DNA of 64,000 nucleotides. It comes from Didymella arachidicola. Lineage: Eukaryota; Ascomycota; Dothideomycetes; Pleosporales; Didymellaceae. The notes beneath the pieces were generated by a model. That model had not been told where the DNA came from. It worked only from the letters and a program-made list of their open reading frames with translations, and ran no database searches. Of this stretch, positions 35,526 to 45,017 are shown one piece after another. Every line of letters starts with the position of its first letter. Position 1 is the stretch's first letter. The position numbers and the translations under genes were made by a program. The DNA lies in contig CM049994.1 of the NCBI GenBank assembly GCA_016630955.3, forward strand, positions 1,550,001 through 1,614,000, written 5' to 3'.

Positions 35526-36445
35526 ATGTACATAGAATATCTACCCGCTGACACGAAAACACGCGCTGACGTTCCTTGGAAATATGAGGGCTACGAAGAT
35601 TTCAGCGAGTGGATGGCTTCGGACGACGACTTGTTCATTGTTCGACGCTGTGTGAACGTGAATGTCCAGGTTATCCTCTGGATGCAGAATCGAATTGCTC
35701 AGAAAGAAGCACGATTGGACAAACTCTACAGAGATATTGCGCACCTGCCCTTGGGTAGCGGATGGAGAAATGATAGCTTCGAATGGGACGCGGTCAACCT
35801 CAAAGAACAGGATGATCTCATGAGGGACCTCGCTGCCCTTGTCATGCACTACAGTAAGTTCTCCGTACCTCCAAGGCCTTCGCAGACTTACCCACGCGCC
35901 AAATAAATACGTAGAGGCTTTCTCGCACATGAGGTCGTGACCTGCCGCGGACGGGCGACACATTAACATTGTTCGAAATTGGTTGTCGGATGGCAATGGA
36001 GTCTACTGGGCAGCAATCGATGCTGCAGAAATCCATTCCTGCATGGGTCCAAGATTTGCACCTGATCTGATCTACATTAGCTCACGAACATGTCCTCCAC
36101 TTGGACGATGGATGGAGTCCTTCCAAGCTTGCACCTGTCGAAGCTGCTCGCGTCGACGGCAAACACGTCGAGTCGTCGACCATGACGTACTCGAGTGACT
36201 CGAAGTTTGAGACATTAACGAACCGCAATATTATTACTGGCAGCTTAGTCATAGTTCTGGTTCCATTGTGGCTACTTGAATGCTTTTTTGGTAATACGGT
36301 CAGGTTGAGTATTATCACAGCCTTCGTAGTTGCCTTCAGGTTGGTCATGATGACCGCGACGATCAATAGGCTGTTCGAAGTTGTAGCAGCGAGCGCACCT
36401 TATACAGCCGTTTTGATGGTCTTCATGCAGATGGACCCTTCATGA
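35526..36445 (+). pseudogene. DUF6594-like membrane protein gene, frameshifted
   Basis: Exon 1 (from ATG 35526 or 35451 to 35853) reads EGYEDFSEWMASDDDLFIVRR and NVNVQVILWMQNRIAQ, the N-terminal helical part of the DUF6594 family. A normal 61-nt intron follows (35854-35914, gtaagt...gtag). After it, family-like blocks sit in successive frames: LAHEVVTC (from 35922); INIVRNWLSDGNGVYWAAID and PDLIYIS (from about 35965); HEHVLHLDDGWSP onward (from about 36083). The last frame runs to the stop with two C-terminal membrane helices, ITGSLVIVLVPLWLLECFF and VRLSIITAFVVAFR. Three one-base shifts are needed, so I read it as a recently broken gene. Confidence 0.6.
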
Positions 36446-36885
36446 GCCTGGCGCAAGAAGATTGTCGCCAAAAGCCCAATAGTGTTGTCGCCATCTCATT
36501 TACGGTAGTTCTTGTTGTGGTGGAAATTACCCCTGTCGAGTATTGGCGTTGTATTATGATCGATTTTTCGGGTTGCGTTGGACACGCGTTCCGATGCTCA
36601 AACTAGACTGGTTCCGTATCAGCACTGTAAATTGTAAATCGTAAATTACGGTGCATCGCAGACACGTGGAACGTTGATTCATATCCTGTGCCAAAGAACT
36701 CAGTCTCCATGGCGTAACAATGATAGCTTACGGCGAGAACCGAATGACACGTCCTCGAAACATACGAATGGCAGGCGAGTTCTTCGTCATGATGCGAATG
36801 TGGCAGAGACATATCGCTCTCTTGTGAACATTTTTTTCTGGCCGTTGATTCTGTTGCATACAAGTACAAGGGATCTCTGGGGCAA
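36446..36885. other. Intergenic, 3' flank of PSO2
   Basis: 440 bp; no gene or repeat recognised. Confidence 0.5.
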
Positions 36886-39555
36886 TCAACACCAACCATC
36901 CTCTCCAAGCTTGAACAATCCATTCTTCTTCTTCTCAAGCGCCCACTTCTCGCACCAGCCCTTCATGCGCTCTCGACTTTTCGCAGAACCAACGTTGACA
37001 GTGGGAATGATCTTGTCGATGTTGAGCGCGCAGCAGAACATTGTCAGCTCCCGGAAGCTGCTGTGCTCGGAGTACGGCACGCCGAAGCAGCTTGCTCGGT
37101 TGGTGCTGCCACGCTGTGGTGTTAGGTCTTTCATGCTGAAAGCCGACTTCCAGTTGCTTGAATGTAAGACAGTGGACACGAGAGGTGAGTCGGTGAAACG
37201 TGAATTGGGAGGGCGATAATTCCATCCGCTGGGTCGGAAGCCGACGGCACGAGAAAAGGTGTCCGCGTAGTCGCGAAGGTAGTCGTCCAGTGTATCCGCA
37301 CGAATCTCAAAGAGCGGTGTCATATGTACTTGTCCCTTGCGTGGGTCGGTGGTGAGCAATGCGTTCAGCTCGGGATCTTCCAACGCACGGCATATGCGTT
37401 GCTTGTTAGGTGGTGCGTAGATGAGAGAGCCCAGTGCTTTGGCGATGCCCACGCAAATCCGCTCTTTGCCAATGCTGTAAGTCCCCACAATGACTAAGAG
37501 GCGCCCACGCTCTGGTGACTTCGGTGGTTCTTCAGAGTTCTCAGTCGAGTTCGTCCGCACGAACTTCGCCATGCCCGCTCCAGCGCGTTCGCGTTTCATC
37601 TGCTCCCAGCCATCGGACTCATCTGCGCGTACCTTATTCAGTGACACGCACATGTCCGCGCAGGCTTGTATGACTTGTTGCTGTGGCGGAAACGCATATT
37701 TTGGTGTGAGGTACGTTGTATCAAGGTAGCACACATCGAGCTTCTGCTGTCTGCTGGCACCATTGACTGCATCGATGACGTCGGGTCGTAAGAGAGGGTG
37801 CTCGATATGCATCTGGCATGCTCGGAAATCGCCGCAGTGGAGGACGCGTTGTAGCCTGGGTTTGGGTCCTTTAATAACCTCCTTCTCAAACAAAAATAGA
37901 GAGCTGCCAGGACAATGGTTAGCCGAGATCATAGTGCAGTATACACCTTCAGTGCCAGGGATCTCAGTCTTCTTCTCAAAATCCAGATCTACGATCCATT
38001 TGGGGTTTACGCGGAGCTGTTGTCTGACGAGATTGCCAGTGACTTTGCTGCAATAGATAGGCCCGTGTGACCACGAAGATGTCAGACCAATGTAGTGATC
38101 GCTGTGAAAATGACTGAGAAAATACGCGTTTTGGCCTTTGACGGCTCCGTAGCGGAAGGCATCCACGGCGATGTAAAAGCCAGGCATGATTTTGTAAAAG
38201 GGACAGGTGCGCTCGAATGCAGGTTTACCCCTCGCTGCATTGTTGGCCGCAGCTGCGGTCGCCCAAGCAGCGTCTTCAGCATGCCCAGCCATGAGCTTAG
38301 AGAATGCCGATGTCGATGCAGAGCCAGACTTCAGACTCAATTCGAAAGGGTTAGCCTGCGCTTCTTTCGGCGGCCGCGGAGAGCGCTTGAATGACTTCGC
38401 GTTGAGTAATGGTATGGATGTGCTGTCATTTTCGACTTTTACCAGGGAAGGCAGTGGCGTTGACTTCTCATCCAGACATGCGTTCACATGCACCAAACTA
38501 TCCTGTTCCGAAAAGCCTTTGAGGCTGCTGCGGCAGAGAGGACAGGTAGGTACGTCATCGTCGTCTTTCGTGGAGTTGTTCGTAAAGTTGTCGATCGATT
38601 TCTCGAGAAACAATGTGGGTGCGTCGAAATCATCTGGGTCACCCTCGTAGCCTGCCGCCTCCATTTCCAATTTTTTCTGCTCCTTCATCCACCGCCGCTC
38701 GTCGTATTCTTCGCCCTCGAGAAGCTCGTCGTCCTCGAGATCGGCCTCGTCAAACTCATCTCGACCGAATTGTGACGTCTCTTCTGTTTTCAATCGTGGC
38801 GGTGTGTGAGTCGGCGCTGGCGTGTCATCTGCAGGGGAGCAATCCTCTATGGGTTTAGAGTTCGGCGAATCATCTCTTGGTTCCTGTTGGATCATACCTC
38901 TTCTCGGAACGAGTGACTCTGCCTCCTCTTCCTCTTCGTCCGAATCGTCAATGAAAGGTCCGGACTTGGTCCGTGGCTTTGACGATTCTGGCGCTTTGCT
39001 GGGCAGAGCTTCAGCAGCTGCAACGCTGACAGCCTCCGTTGATAGAGGCAAACATGCTGAGTTCATCGATTCATTGCTGAGCTTCCTTTTCTTGTTGCTG
39101 CCTCCTTTCTCGTTGTAACGTGCCTCGTCATCTTCCGTGGATGTCATGACGCCATTGTGGACCTCGTCACTCCAACCAACGTCGTCTTCTTCACCACAGA
39201 GCTGGATCGTTGGAATCGAACCACGCTCTTGCAGGAAGATGCGGTTGTTGATATCCTCGGCCTTCTTGAAGAACGCCATGATGTTGCCGTTCACAGGTCC
39301 TTGGGGCTTCGACTTATTCCTAGCATTATTTGCTGCTGCTTTGCCTGCCCAGTCTTTGGCGACCAGCGTCGTCTGTGTCTGCTTCGGCGGTGGAGGTGCA
39401 GTCTTCGCTTTCGGCGTGGCTTTCTTCGTCATGGTTTTGGCGGCCATGGCGGCGACCCTCGACGACGAGCGGGGTGGCGAGTGCGCACGACCTGTTGAAG
39501 GTGCCACGCGAGCAGTGGCAAGCAGCTCGCGATTGTCTCGTGGGTTTCTGAACAT
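36886..39555 (-). CDS. PSO2: DNA interstrand-crosslink repair nuclease Pso2/Snm1
   Basis: 5' exonuclease of the beta-CASP metallo-beta-lactamase family, acting on DNA interstrand crosslinks in the nucleus. A single exon encodes 889 aa. The N-terminal third is basic, then acidic and disordered. A UBZ4-type finger CPLCRSSLKGF...HVNACLD lies at about residues 333-358. The metallo-beta-lactamase core starts at MPGFYIAVDAFRYG, with the metal-binding HFHSDH at about 484-489, SANHCPGSS, HCGDFR, and CYLDTTYL. The beta-CASP part follows (IVGTYSIGKERI, VPYSEHSSF near the end). The start ATG gives MFRNPRDNRE; a Met at about residue 37 is an alternative. Lack of introns over 2.67 kb is unusual beside its neighbours but not suspicious. 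Confidence 0.95.
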   Translation of the reverse strand: MFRNPRDNRELLATARVAPSTGRAHSPPRSSSRVAAMAAKTMTKKATPKAKTAPPPPKQTQTTLVAKDWAGKAAANNARNKSKPQGPVNGNIMAFFKKAEDINNRIFLQERGSIPTIQLCGEEDDVGWSDEVHNGVMTSTEDDEARYNEKGGSNKKRKLSNESMNSACLPLSTEAVSVAAAEALPSKAPESSKPRTKSGPFIDDSDEEEEEAESLVPRRGMIQQEPRDDSPNSKPIEDCSPADDTPAPTHTPPRLKTEETSQFGRDEFDEADLEDDELLEGEEYDERRWMKEQKKLEMEAAGYEGDPDDFDAPTLFLEKSIDNFTNNSTKDDDDVPTCPLCRSSLKGFSEQDSLVHVNACLDEKSTPLPSLVKVENDSTSIPLLNAKSFKRSPRPPKEAQANPFELSLKSGSASTSAFSKLMAGHAEDAAWATAAAANNAARGKPAFERTCPFYKIMPGFYIAVDAFRYGAVKGQNAYFLSHFHSDHYIGLTSSWSHGPIYCSKVTGNLVRQQLRVNPKWIVDLDFEKKTEIPGTEGVYCTMISANHCPGSSLFLFEKEVIKGPKPRLQRVLHCGDFRACQMHIEHPLLRPDVIDAVNGASRQQKLDVCYLDTTYLTPKYAFPPQQQVIQACADMCVSLNKVRADESDGWEQMKRERAGAGMAKFVRTNSTENSEEPPKSPERGRLLVIVGTYSIGKERICVGIAKALGSLIYAPPNKQRICRALEDPELNALLTTDPRKGQVHMTPLFEIRADTLDDYLRDYADTFSRAVGFRPSGWNYRPPNSRFTDSPLVSTVLHSSNWKSAFSMKDLTPQRGSTNRASCFGVPYSEHSSFRELTMFCCALNIDKIIPTVNVGSAKSRERMKGWCEKWALEKKKNGLFKLGEDGWC

Positions 39556-41215
39556 GGGCGTCGTTAATCATGAGTTATGGAGGCGGTTGTGGACGTCTAG
39601 GGAGTGGCGTTTGCCATGAAAGGTGTCTCGACTTTAAGGCACGATCGACGCGCGCAACGACACGCGCTAGCACGTGACGCACTAACACAACTGAGGTCAT
39701 CCTTCAAGCCGTTGTCTTGATATGAGCATCTTGGCCCAGTTGCGGTAACATCATCGTAGGCAACAGGGCATCTGTCAATGTGCGACGTGTGCAAAGATAG
39801 ATACCGACTGCCCACTATTCATTGGCAACCCGGACATTGTCGCTAGTTTTCTCCGCATCACGAAAAGCGGTCCCCTCACAGCCTGTCCCGCTGCTCTGCC
39901 ACCGATTCAGGGAGTTTCGACCACATCCATTTGTTCACTGTCCTATCTCATCTCATCTCGCTCTACCACAGTCGTGTCTTTGCGGAACGATCGGAAGACT
40001 GGCGTATAGCTTCCATAGCGCAATATCTAGCTTTATGAGCACTCCGCACCCTTGGAGGCCTTCCGACACCCGCATCAAGTTAAAGTGTGATTCTACTGTT
40101 CGCTCAATACCGAGAAGGTTGTTTGGACCCTGTCCATGCTTTTCGATGTCACAGGTACCCTAGTGCAAGTGGCCAGCATGAGATGTTATCAAAAACTATG
40201 TCGCGACGCTCACCTGGCTCCCTGGACCTCCAGCCGACGACGCCTATTGCAAAGGCCCACATCACTAATTACTGTGTTGTATCCAGCAGACAGCTTCTGT
40301 CTTTGCAGAAAGTCCAAGGCAAGAATACACGATCACGTGGAGCTGTAATCACGGCTCCTTCCGCTTGCGGGGCGATTTCGGCTGCTAGCTGACGTCACGG
40401 CACAGAACGTGTGTCAACATCCTGTCCATACCAAGCCTCATCACCAACCCAAGCTCCACGCACGTCAACGCAATACCACGATTCGTGAAGTATAGCCCTG
40501 GCCCCCTGTATGCATGTATTGAAGTTCACATGCTGACGCGCTGGACATGCTGAACACGCTCGCGTCTCTATCAGGCATGTTCCTGAGTTGCATGCAAGTG
40601 CAGCGTGTGGGGATTGCAGGAGTAAACATCAATCAGCTCACCACTCAGATCACCTTGTACTTTGTTTCCGGTCCACGCACCAACGGGATTGGTCGCAGAT
40701 CCCCACGTGCACTCGGTACATTGGCGGCCACCTAACGCGATGAAGCAGGTCAAGACTACAAGAGCCGGACCAACGACCAAGACTGGCTATGCTCCAAACA
40801 AGCCTCCAACGCGCCAGGATGTATACCGACAACGACACAATGAGCATGATTCAACGTGAGCTTCCCCGCATTCTCGATTGGTCGGCTTGGACCTGCAGTC
40901 GTGGTCGATATTGACGATCAGCACCCCACTGAGGGTGTCACACATGTAGGGGGCGGAGCGAAGGTCCAGTCAGGAAGACCGCGTTCCTGAACGAGCCACA
41001 CACCGTTATATGCCAAGTCCGCAAGAAGTTGGCCGTTGCTACGAGGTGCGAAAGGCCATCGCGATGAACGTATCTAGTTTTCCGCATGTATACACGGCAA
41101 GTATAAGTAACGCACAGGTTCGCTAAGTATCGTTCGGCAGCCAGCGCCTGCAATCGCTCACTCCTCGCCCCTAATCGCTTCATCCTCAACGCCCAATTTT
41201 TGATCATTATCCAAG
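39556..41215. other. Intergenic, divergent promoters of PSO2 and cutinase
   Basis: 1.66 kb. Frames of 60-113 codons on both strands show no domain. A TGACGTCA palindrome lies at 40390-40397, about 820 bp before the cutinase start. Confidence 0.5.
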
Positions 41216-42081
41216 ATGAAGCTCCAATCTATCCTCCCATTTGCCGCCGTGCTCAGCGCCACTCTCGCTGCTCCAGCACCAGTGACACAAGAAGAGGGAG
41301 TGAGCTTTCCGGTCACGGATGTCATCGACACTGGCCTCACCATCAAGGAATACGCGGAGGCTCTCGAGGCTGGCAAGATCCCTGAGAAGGTCGACTCCGC
41401 AACAAGAGTATCCAAGCGTCAGTACACCGGCGATACCTATAATCAGCTCACCGATGGCACTGCTTGCCGCCGTGTTACTGTCATCTATGCTCGTGGAACT
41501 ACCCAGGATGGCAATGTAGGCTCAGCTGACAGCGAGGGTCCTACCTTCTTCAATGCTCTTGCCAGCCGTCTTGGTGGAACAAGCGAGCTCGCTATCCAGG
41601 GCGTTACTTATTCTGCGAATATCCTCGGCTTCTTAGCTGGAGGCGATGCCAGTGGCGCTACCACCATGTTCAACTTGATTAACCAGGTATGTGCGATTTT
41701 GCGTACAACGTGACTCGTGTCTAACACCTAGACAGGCTATCAGCAAGTGTCCCTCCACCAAGATCGTAGTCTCTGGTTACAGCCAGGGTGCTCAGCTGGT
41801 GCACACCGCTACACAGAAGCTCACAGCTGCTGCGGCAGCTAAGGTCAGCGCCGGTAAGTGAAAAGCCCTGCACCCTCCAACCAACACTAAACTTGTCAGT
41901 TGTGACATTCGGCGATGCAGATCGGGACGAGACCTTTGGCAGCGTCGCTACCTCCAAGGTTCTCATCATCTGCCACGACAGCGACAACATCTGTGACAAC
42001 GGTATCATCGTCACTCCGCAGCACAGGAACTACGAGATTGATGCTCCTACTGCTGCTGCTTTTGTTGCCGGTAAAGTCTAG
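41216..42081 (+). CDS. Secreted cutinase
   Basis: Serine esterase that hydrolyses plant cutin and other polyesters outside the cell. Exons are 41216-41686, 41736-41853 and 41900-42081, with introns of 49 and 46 nt, giving 256 aa. A signal peptide is clear (MKLQSILPFAAVLSATLAAP), followed by a propeptide ending at a KR dibasic site (VSKR|QY). The cutinase blocks are VIYARGTTQDGNVG and the nucleophile elbow GYSQG, with Ser about residue 173. Asp about 225 (DSDNIC) and His about 238 (TPQH) complete the triad. Cysteines at about 221 and 228 flank the Asp as in the family. Its presence suggests contact with plant surfaces or litter. Confidence 0.95.
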
Positions 42082-42552
42082 GGTCTGTGAACCTAGCTGC
42101 TTGATACATGTCAGAAGAGATGTTCTTTCTCCGGACATCAATATAGTGTATGATGTCTCAAAAAGCTGCCATCTCATGGTGCACAAATTGCTTCTGGTGC
42201 CTCCCGCTAGTTGTTGCGACGTCTCACGTTCACAAGAGAATGCCCAGATCGTTTGCGACTTGCCAAGTCGCCCTCGGTCTGAACCATACAGATTCTGATG
42301 CGATCAGGACTCAGGATATGCAGTACATTGTAGCAGTGTTTGCCGCATGTTGCCACGCGGGTACTGCAGTATACATCTTTGAGGCTCATCTGACGAGTAC
42401 GATGTCAATGCGACTGCTCGACCTGCGGTTTTCTGGATCACTAGGTTGTGCCATGCAAATCATCATTGAGAACAAATAGAACCCCGATTACAAGCCTGAA
42501 TACCACGAAAAGTATTAACTTGATCGGGAGGATTAATAGGTAATGAACCCTC
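42082..42552. other. Intergenic between convergent cutinase and phosphoesterase
   Basis: 471 bp between two 3' ends; no gene seen. Confidence 0.5.
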
Positions 42553-43362
42553 TCAGCGTGGCCTCTGCAGCTCAAAGTTAACAATCCAGCCAGCTTTGTC
42601 ACCGAACACGGCGCTGTTAACCAAAGTTGTTTGCAACCCTTTCAAATCGCTGGATACTATGATTTCATCAACACTGCTCACTGCTTCACTCAAGTCCCCA
42701 GCCACCCAGTCAATTTTGGCAGCGCCGCGTCCCTCGTGTATGTGCCCGAAACAAACGAGCCTCGGTCGAGCCCTCTCTAAAGCTTTGGCGAGCTTCTCGC
42801 ATCCACAATGATCCCCTCTTTTGCTGATATCCAGCTTGTAGTTGCCAACGGCCTGAAATGCGGGAGGACCATGCGAGATAACGATACCGAAGCCTTCTGG
42901 CGTTGCGTTTGCTCCATTGTTAAATCTGCCCTCGTTGTCGCCGTAAAGAAAGGCGAAGTCTCCAAATTTGGGTGTGTATGGGGTCGCGTATACCGTGAAG
43001 TGCCTTCCATCCTTGAGTGTGAAAGAGTGTGTGCCTTCTTCCAGGTAATGGATACCATGTTCCCGTTGAGACTTCAAAAGTGAAATGCATTTGGCGCCAA
43101 CCTCAACATCGTCATCGTCCTCAGCAGACTCCTTCAGCCAGGCCTGACAGACATCTACATCGTGATTACCAGCGATAAAGAGTTTGAACTCAGCATCTAC
43201 AGTCTTAATGCTATCAATCGCACGTCGGAAGCTAGGGAGACCACCGTATTGTGTAAGATCTCCGCAATGAATGAAGACATGGACCCTGGGTGAGGGGTAT
43301 TCTGCTGAGTATGGCCACTCGTTGTGAGTATCTGAGATTACGAGAGTTTTGATGGTAGACAT
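42553..43362 (-). CDS. Calcineurin-like metallophosphoesterase (MPPED-like)
   Basis: Intronless 269-aa enzyme of the Ser/Thr-phosphatase-like fold; in-family enzymes cleave phosphodiesters, but the substrate here is unknown. The metal-binding motifs are in order: SDTHN near the start, HCGDLTQYGG, AGNHDVD, SHGPPAF, and GHIHEGRG. The motif spacing resembles the MPPED1/UPF0046 group found widely in ascomycetes. There is no signal peptide, so it is probably cytosolic. An acidic EDDDDVEVG insert lies in the middle. Confidence 0.9.
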   Translation of the reverse strand: MSTIKTLVISDTHNEWPYSAEYPSPRVHVFIHCGDLTQYGGLPSFRRAIDSIKTVDAEFKLFIAGNHDVDVCQAWLKESAEDDDDVEVGAKCISLLKSQREHGIHYLEEGTHSFTLKDGRHFTVYATPYTPKFGDFAFLYGDNEGRFNNGANATPEGFGIVISHGPPAFQAVGNYKLDISKRGDHCGCEKLAKALERARPRLVCFGHIHEGRGAAKIDWVAGDLSEAVSSVDEIIVSSDLKGLQTTLVNSAVFGDKAGWIVNFELQRPR

Positions 43363-44009
43363 ATCGAGATAGGTGCCTTCGAGAATGTGAGAGGGTATGA
43401 ACGCGTGATGCGCCTGGGCTTATTGGCAGCTTTTACGTGACCTTATTTTGACCTTATTTGTGAGTGTTACGGTTGAAGAAGCACATAACGACGAACATCG
43501 CTACATGTTCTCATATTACTGGCTGACTAATTGAACCTTTGCGCACAATCACGCACCAGAGTTGTGCCCCATGAACTATGGGCCAAATATGCCGAGCCAG
43601 ACTTATGTGCTGCTGCCTGGCAAAAGATTTTGCGACCCATAGCTATGCTCCGAGGTTTCCTTTTCAGGAGCCTCAAACAAACTCTCCCCCGACAGCTCCA
43701 GTCCAAAACGGACGTCAGGTATTAGATGTACTAATATGTGAAGACAACGTTAGGACGGATGTGTTGGAAAAACTGGTGCAGCATCCGTGACGTGGTGTCT
43801 TTAAAAGCGCTGGAGACGCCAAAATTGCTCCTCCGCAACACTGCAAACTCTCATTCATCGATTCCTTCCCAAAACCAGCCACAAATGAAGGTTCGTGCAA
43901 CTGAGTGTTGATGACGTTGGAGGCATGCTGCAATATCGGAGATGCAGCCTTGCGTCCCCCGCACCCGAAGTCCGAAGACCCTAGCCAATGATGGCTCGAG
44001 GAAGTTGGG
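43363..44009. other. Intergenic, divergent promoters
   Basis: About 650 bp; no gene or repeat recognised. Confidence 0.5.
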
Positions 44010-44663
44010 ATGTCACGACCTCTTATAGCATATCTGACAAGACGCTGCCAAAATCATTGTCTTGCATGTCGAAGGTCTTTCTCATCTTCTGACCCGTCAC
44101 TTTACACCATTTCTCCTGACTTCACACAGCCCAAAATGACGTCGCAAGTCCGCAACTTCTTCCAACGATTACCACCCGCAGAATGTCTCGCGCTCTTTAT
44201 CGCGACCCTTGAGCTTGTTCCATTCGGAATCGCAGGTCTCAGCAATCCGACAGCATTTGCAGACGGCTTCGGCCTACCCTTACAAACAAGCACGGACACA
44301 TCATCAAGCTTCTCAAAGCGCAGCGCCGACGGCCTCCTCACAGAAACAACCACCGAATCCACATCGACCTCCACCATATCCTTGGAAGAAGATCAAGAGA
44401 CGGAGAAAGCTCTAGTTGCCGCAATTGCAGCGCGCAATGTTCAGAATGGCATTTTGCTGTTCACGTTTGGGCTTGTGCTAAGAGACCGAAGAAGCCTCGG
44501 TGTAGCTGTCGCAGCGGGACTGATCACCACGCTGGCTGATGCGTTGATAGTGAACGCATACGGTGCGAAGGATAAGGTCGGCGGCCATTTCATTGGTGTC
44601 TTCAACAGTCTGGCTATCGGTGGAAGCCTGCTGTACTGGAGACGCCATGACCCAATCTGGTAG
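44010..44663 (+). CDS. DUF4267-type membrane protein
   Basis: Single exon, 217 aa from the first ATG or 175 aa from the in-frame ATG at 44136 (MTSQVRNFFQRLPP). Four hydrophobic segments are visible: CLALFIATLELVPFGIAGL, VQNGILLFTFGLVL, SLGVAVAAGLITTLADALIV and FIGVFNSLAIGGSLLYW. The RN...GIL...R spacing and GLITTLAD are typical of DUF4267. A Ser/Thr-rich loop of about 45 residues (TDTSSSFSKRSADG on) separates the first helix from the rest. The longer N-terminus is Arg-rich (LTRRCQNHCLACRRSFSSS) and could be a mitochondrial presequence. Function unknown. Confidence 0.75.
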   Translation: MSRPLIAYLTRRCQNHCLACRRSFSSSDPSLYTISPDFTQPKMTSQVRNFFQRLPPAECLALFIATLELVPFGIAGLSNPTAFADGFGLPLQTSTDTSSSFSKRSADGLLTETTTESTSTSTISLEEDQETEKALVAAIAARNVQNGILLFTFGLVLRDRRSLGVAVAAGLITTLADALIVNAYGAKDKVGGHFIGVFNSLAIGGSLLYWRRHDPIW

Positions 44664-45017
44664 AGGTTTGGAAAACCAAAGTGGCTGTAGGGCGTCATCG
44701 GCTGTTAACCATGCAGTGAGTCATTCTTAGATATCAACGGAGGTAGTCAGTTGATTTTTAATATGTTCAGGATCGATCACCATGTCAAAAACGATGCACC
44801 ATTCGTAAGACGTAGATAGAATCAATTTCTTAATCTACAGAGCACTCCAAAGGAATCAGCGCGATCAAGGAGTGTAAAAGTCGGTGTATCGCGAAAAAAA
44901 CCCCAAATACTATACAAGAATCTTTGGCTCAATGCAAGGCTCCTAGGACCGCAAGCTCATCCATAAGCTCAAGTCGACGACAATTTCGTCACAAATATCG
45001 AGTGCCAGAACGGTAAC
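44664..45017. other. Intergenic between convergent 3' ends
   Basis: 354 bp, AT-rich; no gene seen. A second exon of the repeat protein could lie here if its last codons run into the gtaagt at 45010-45015. Confidence 0.45.
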
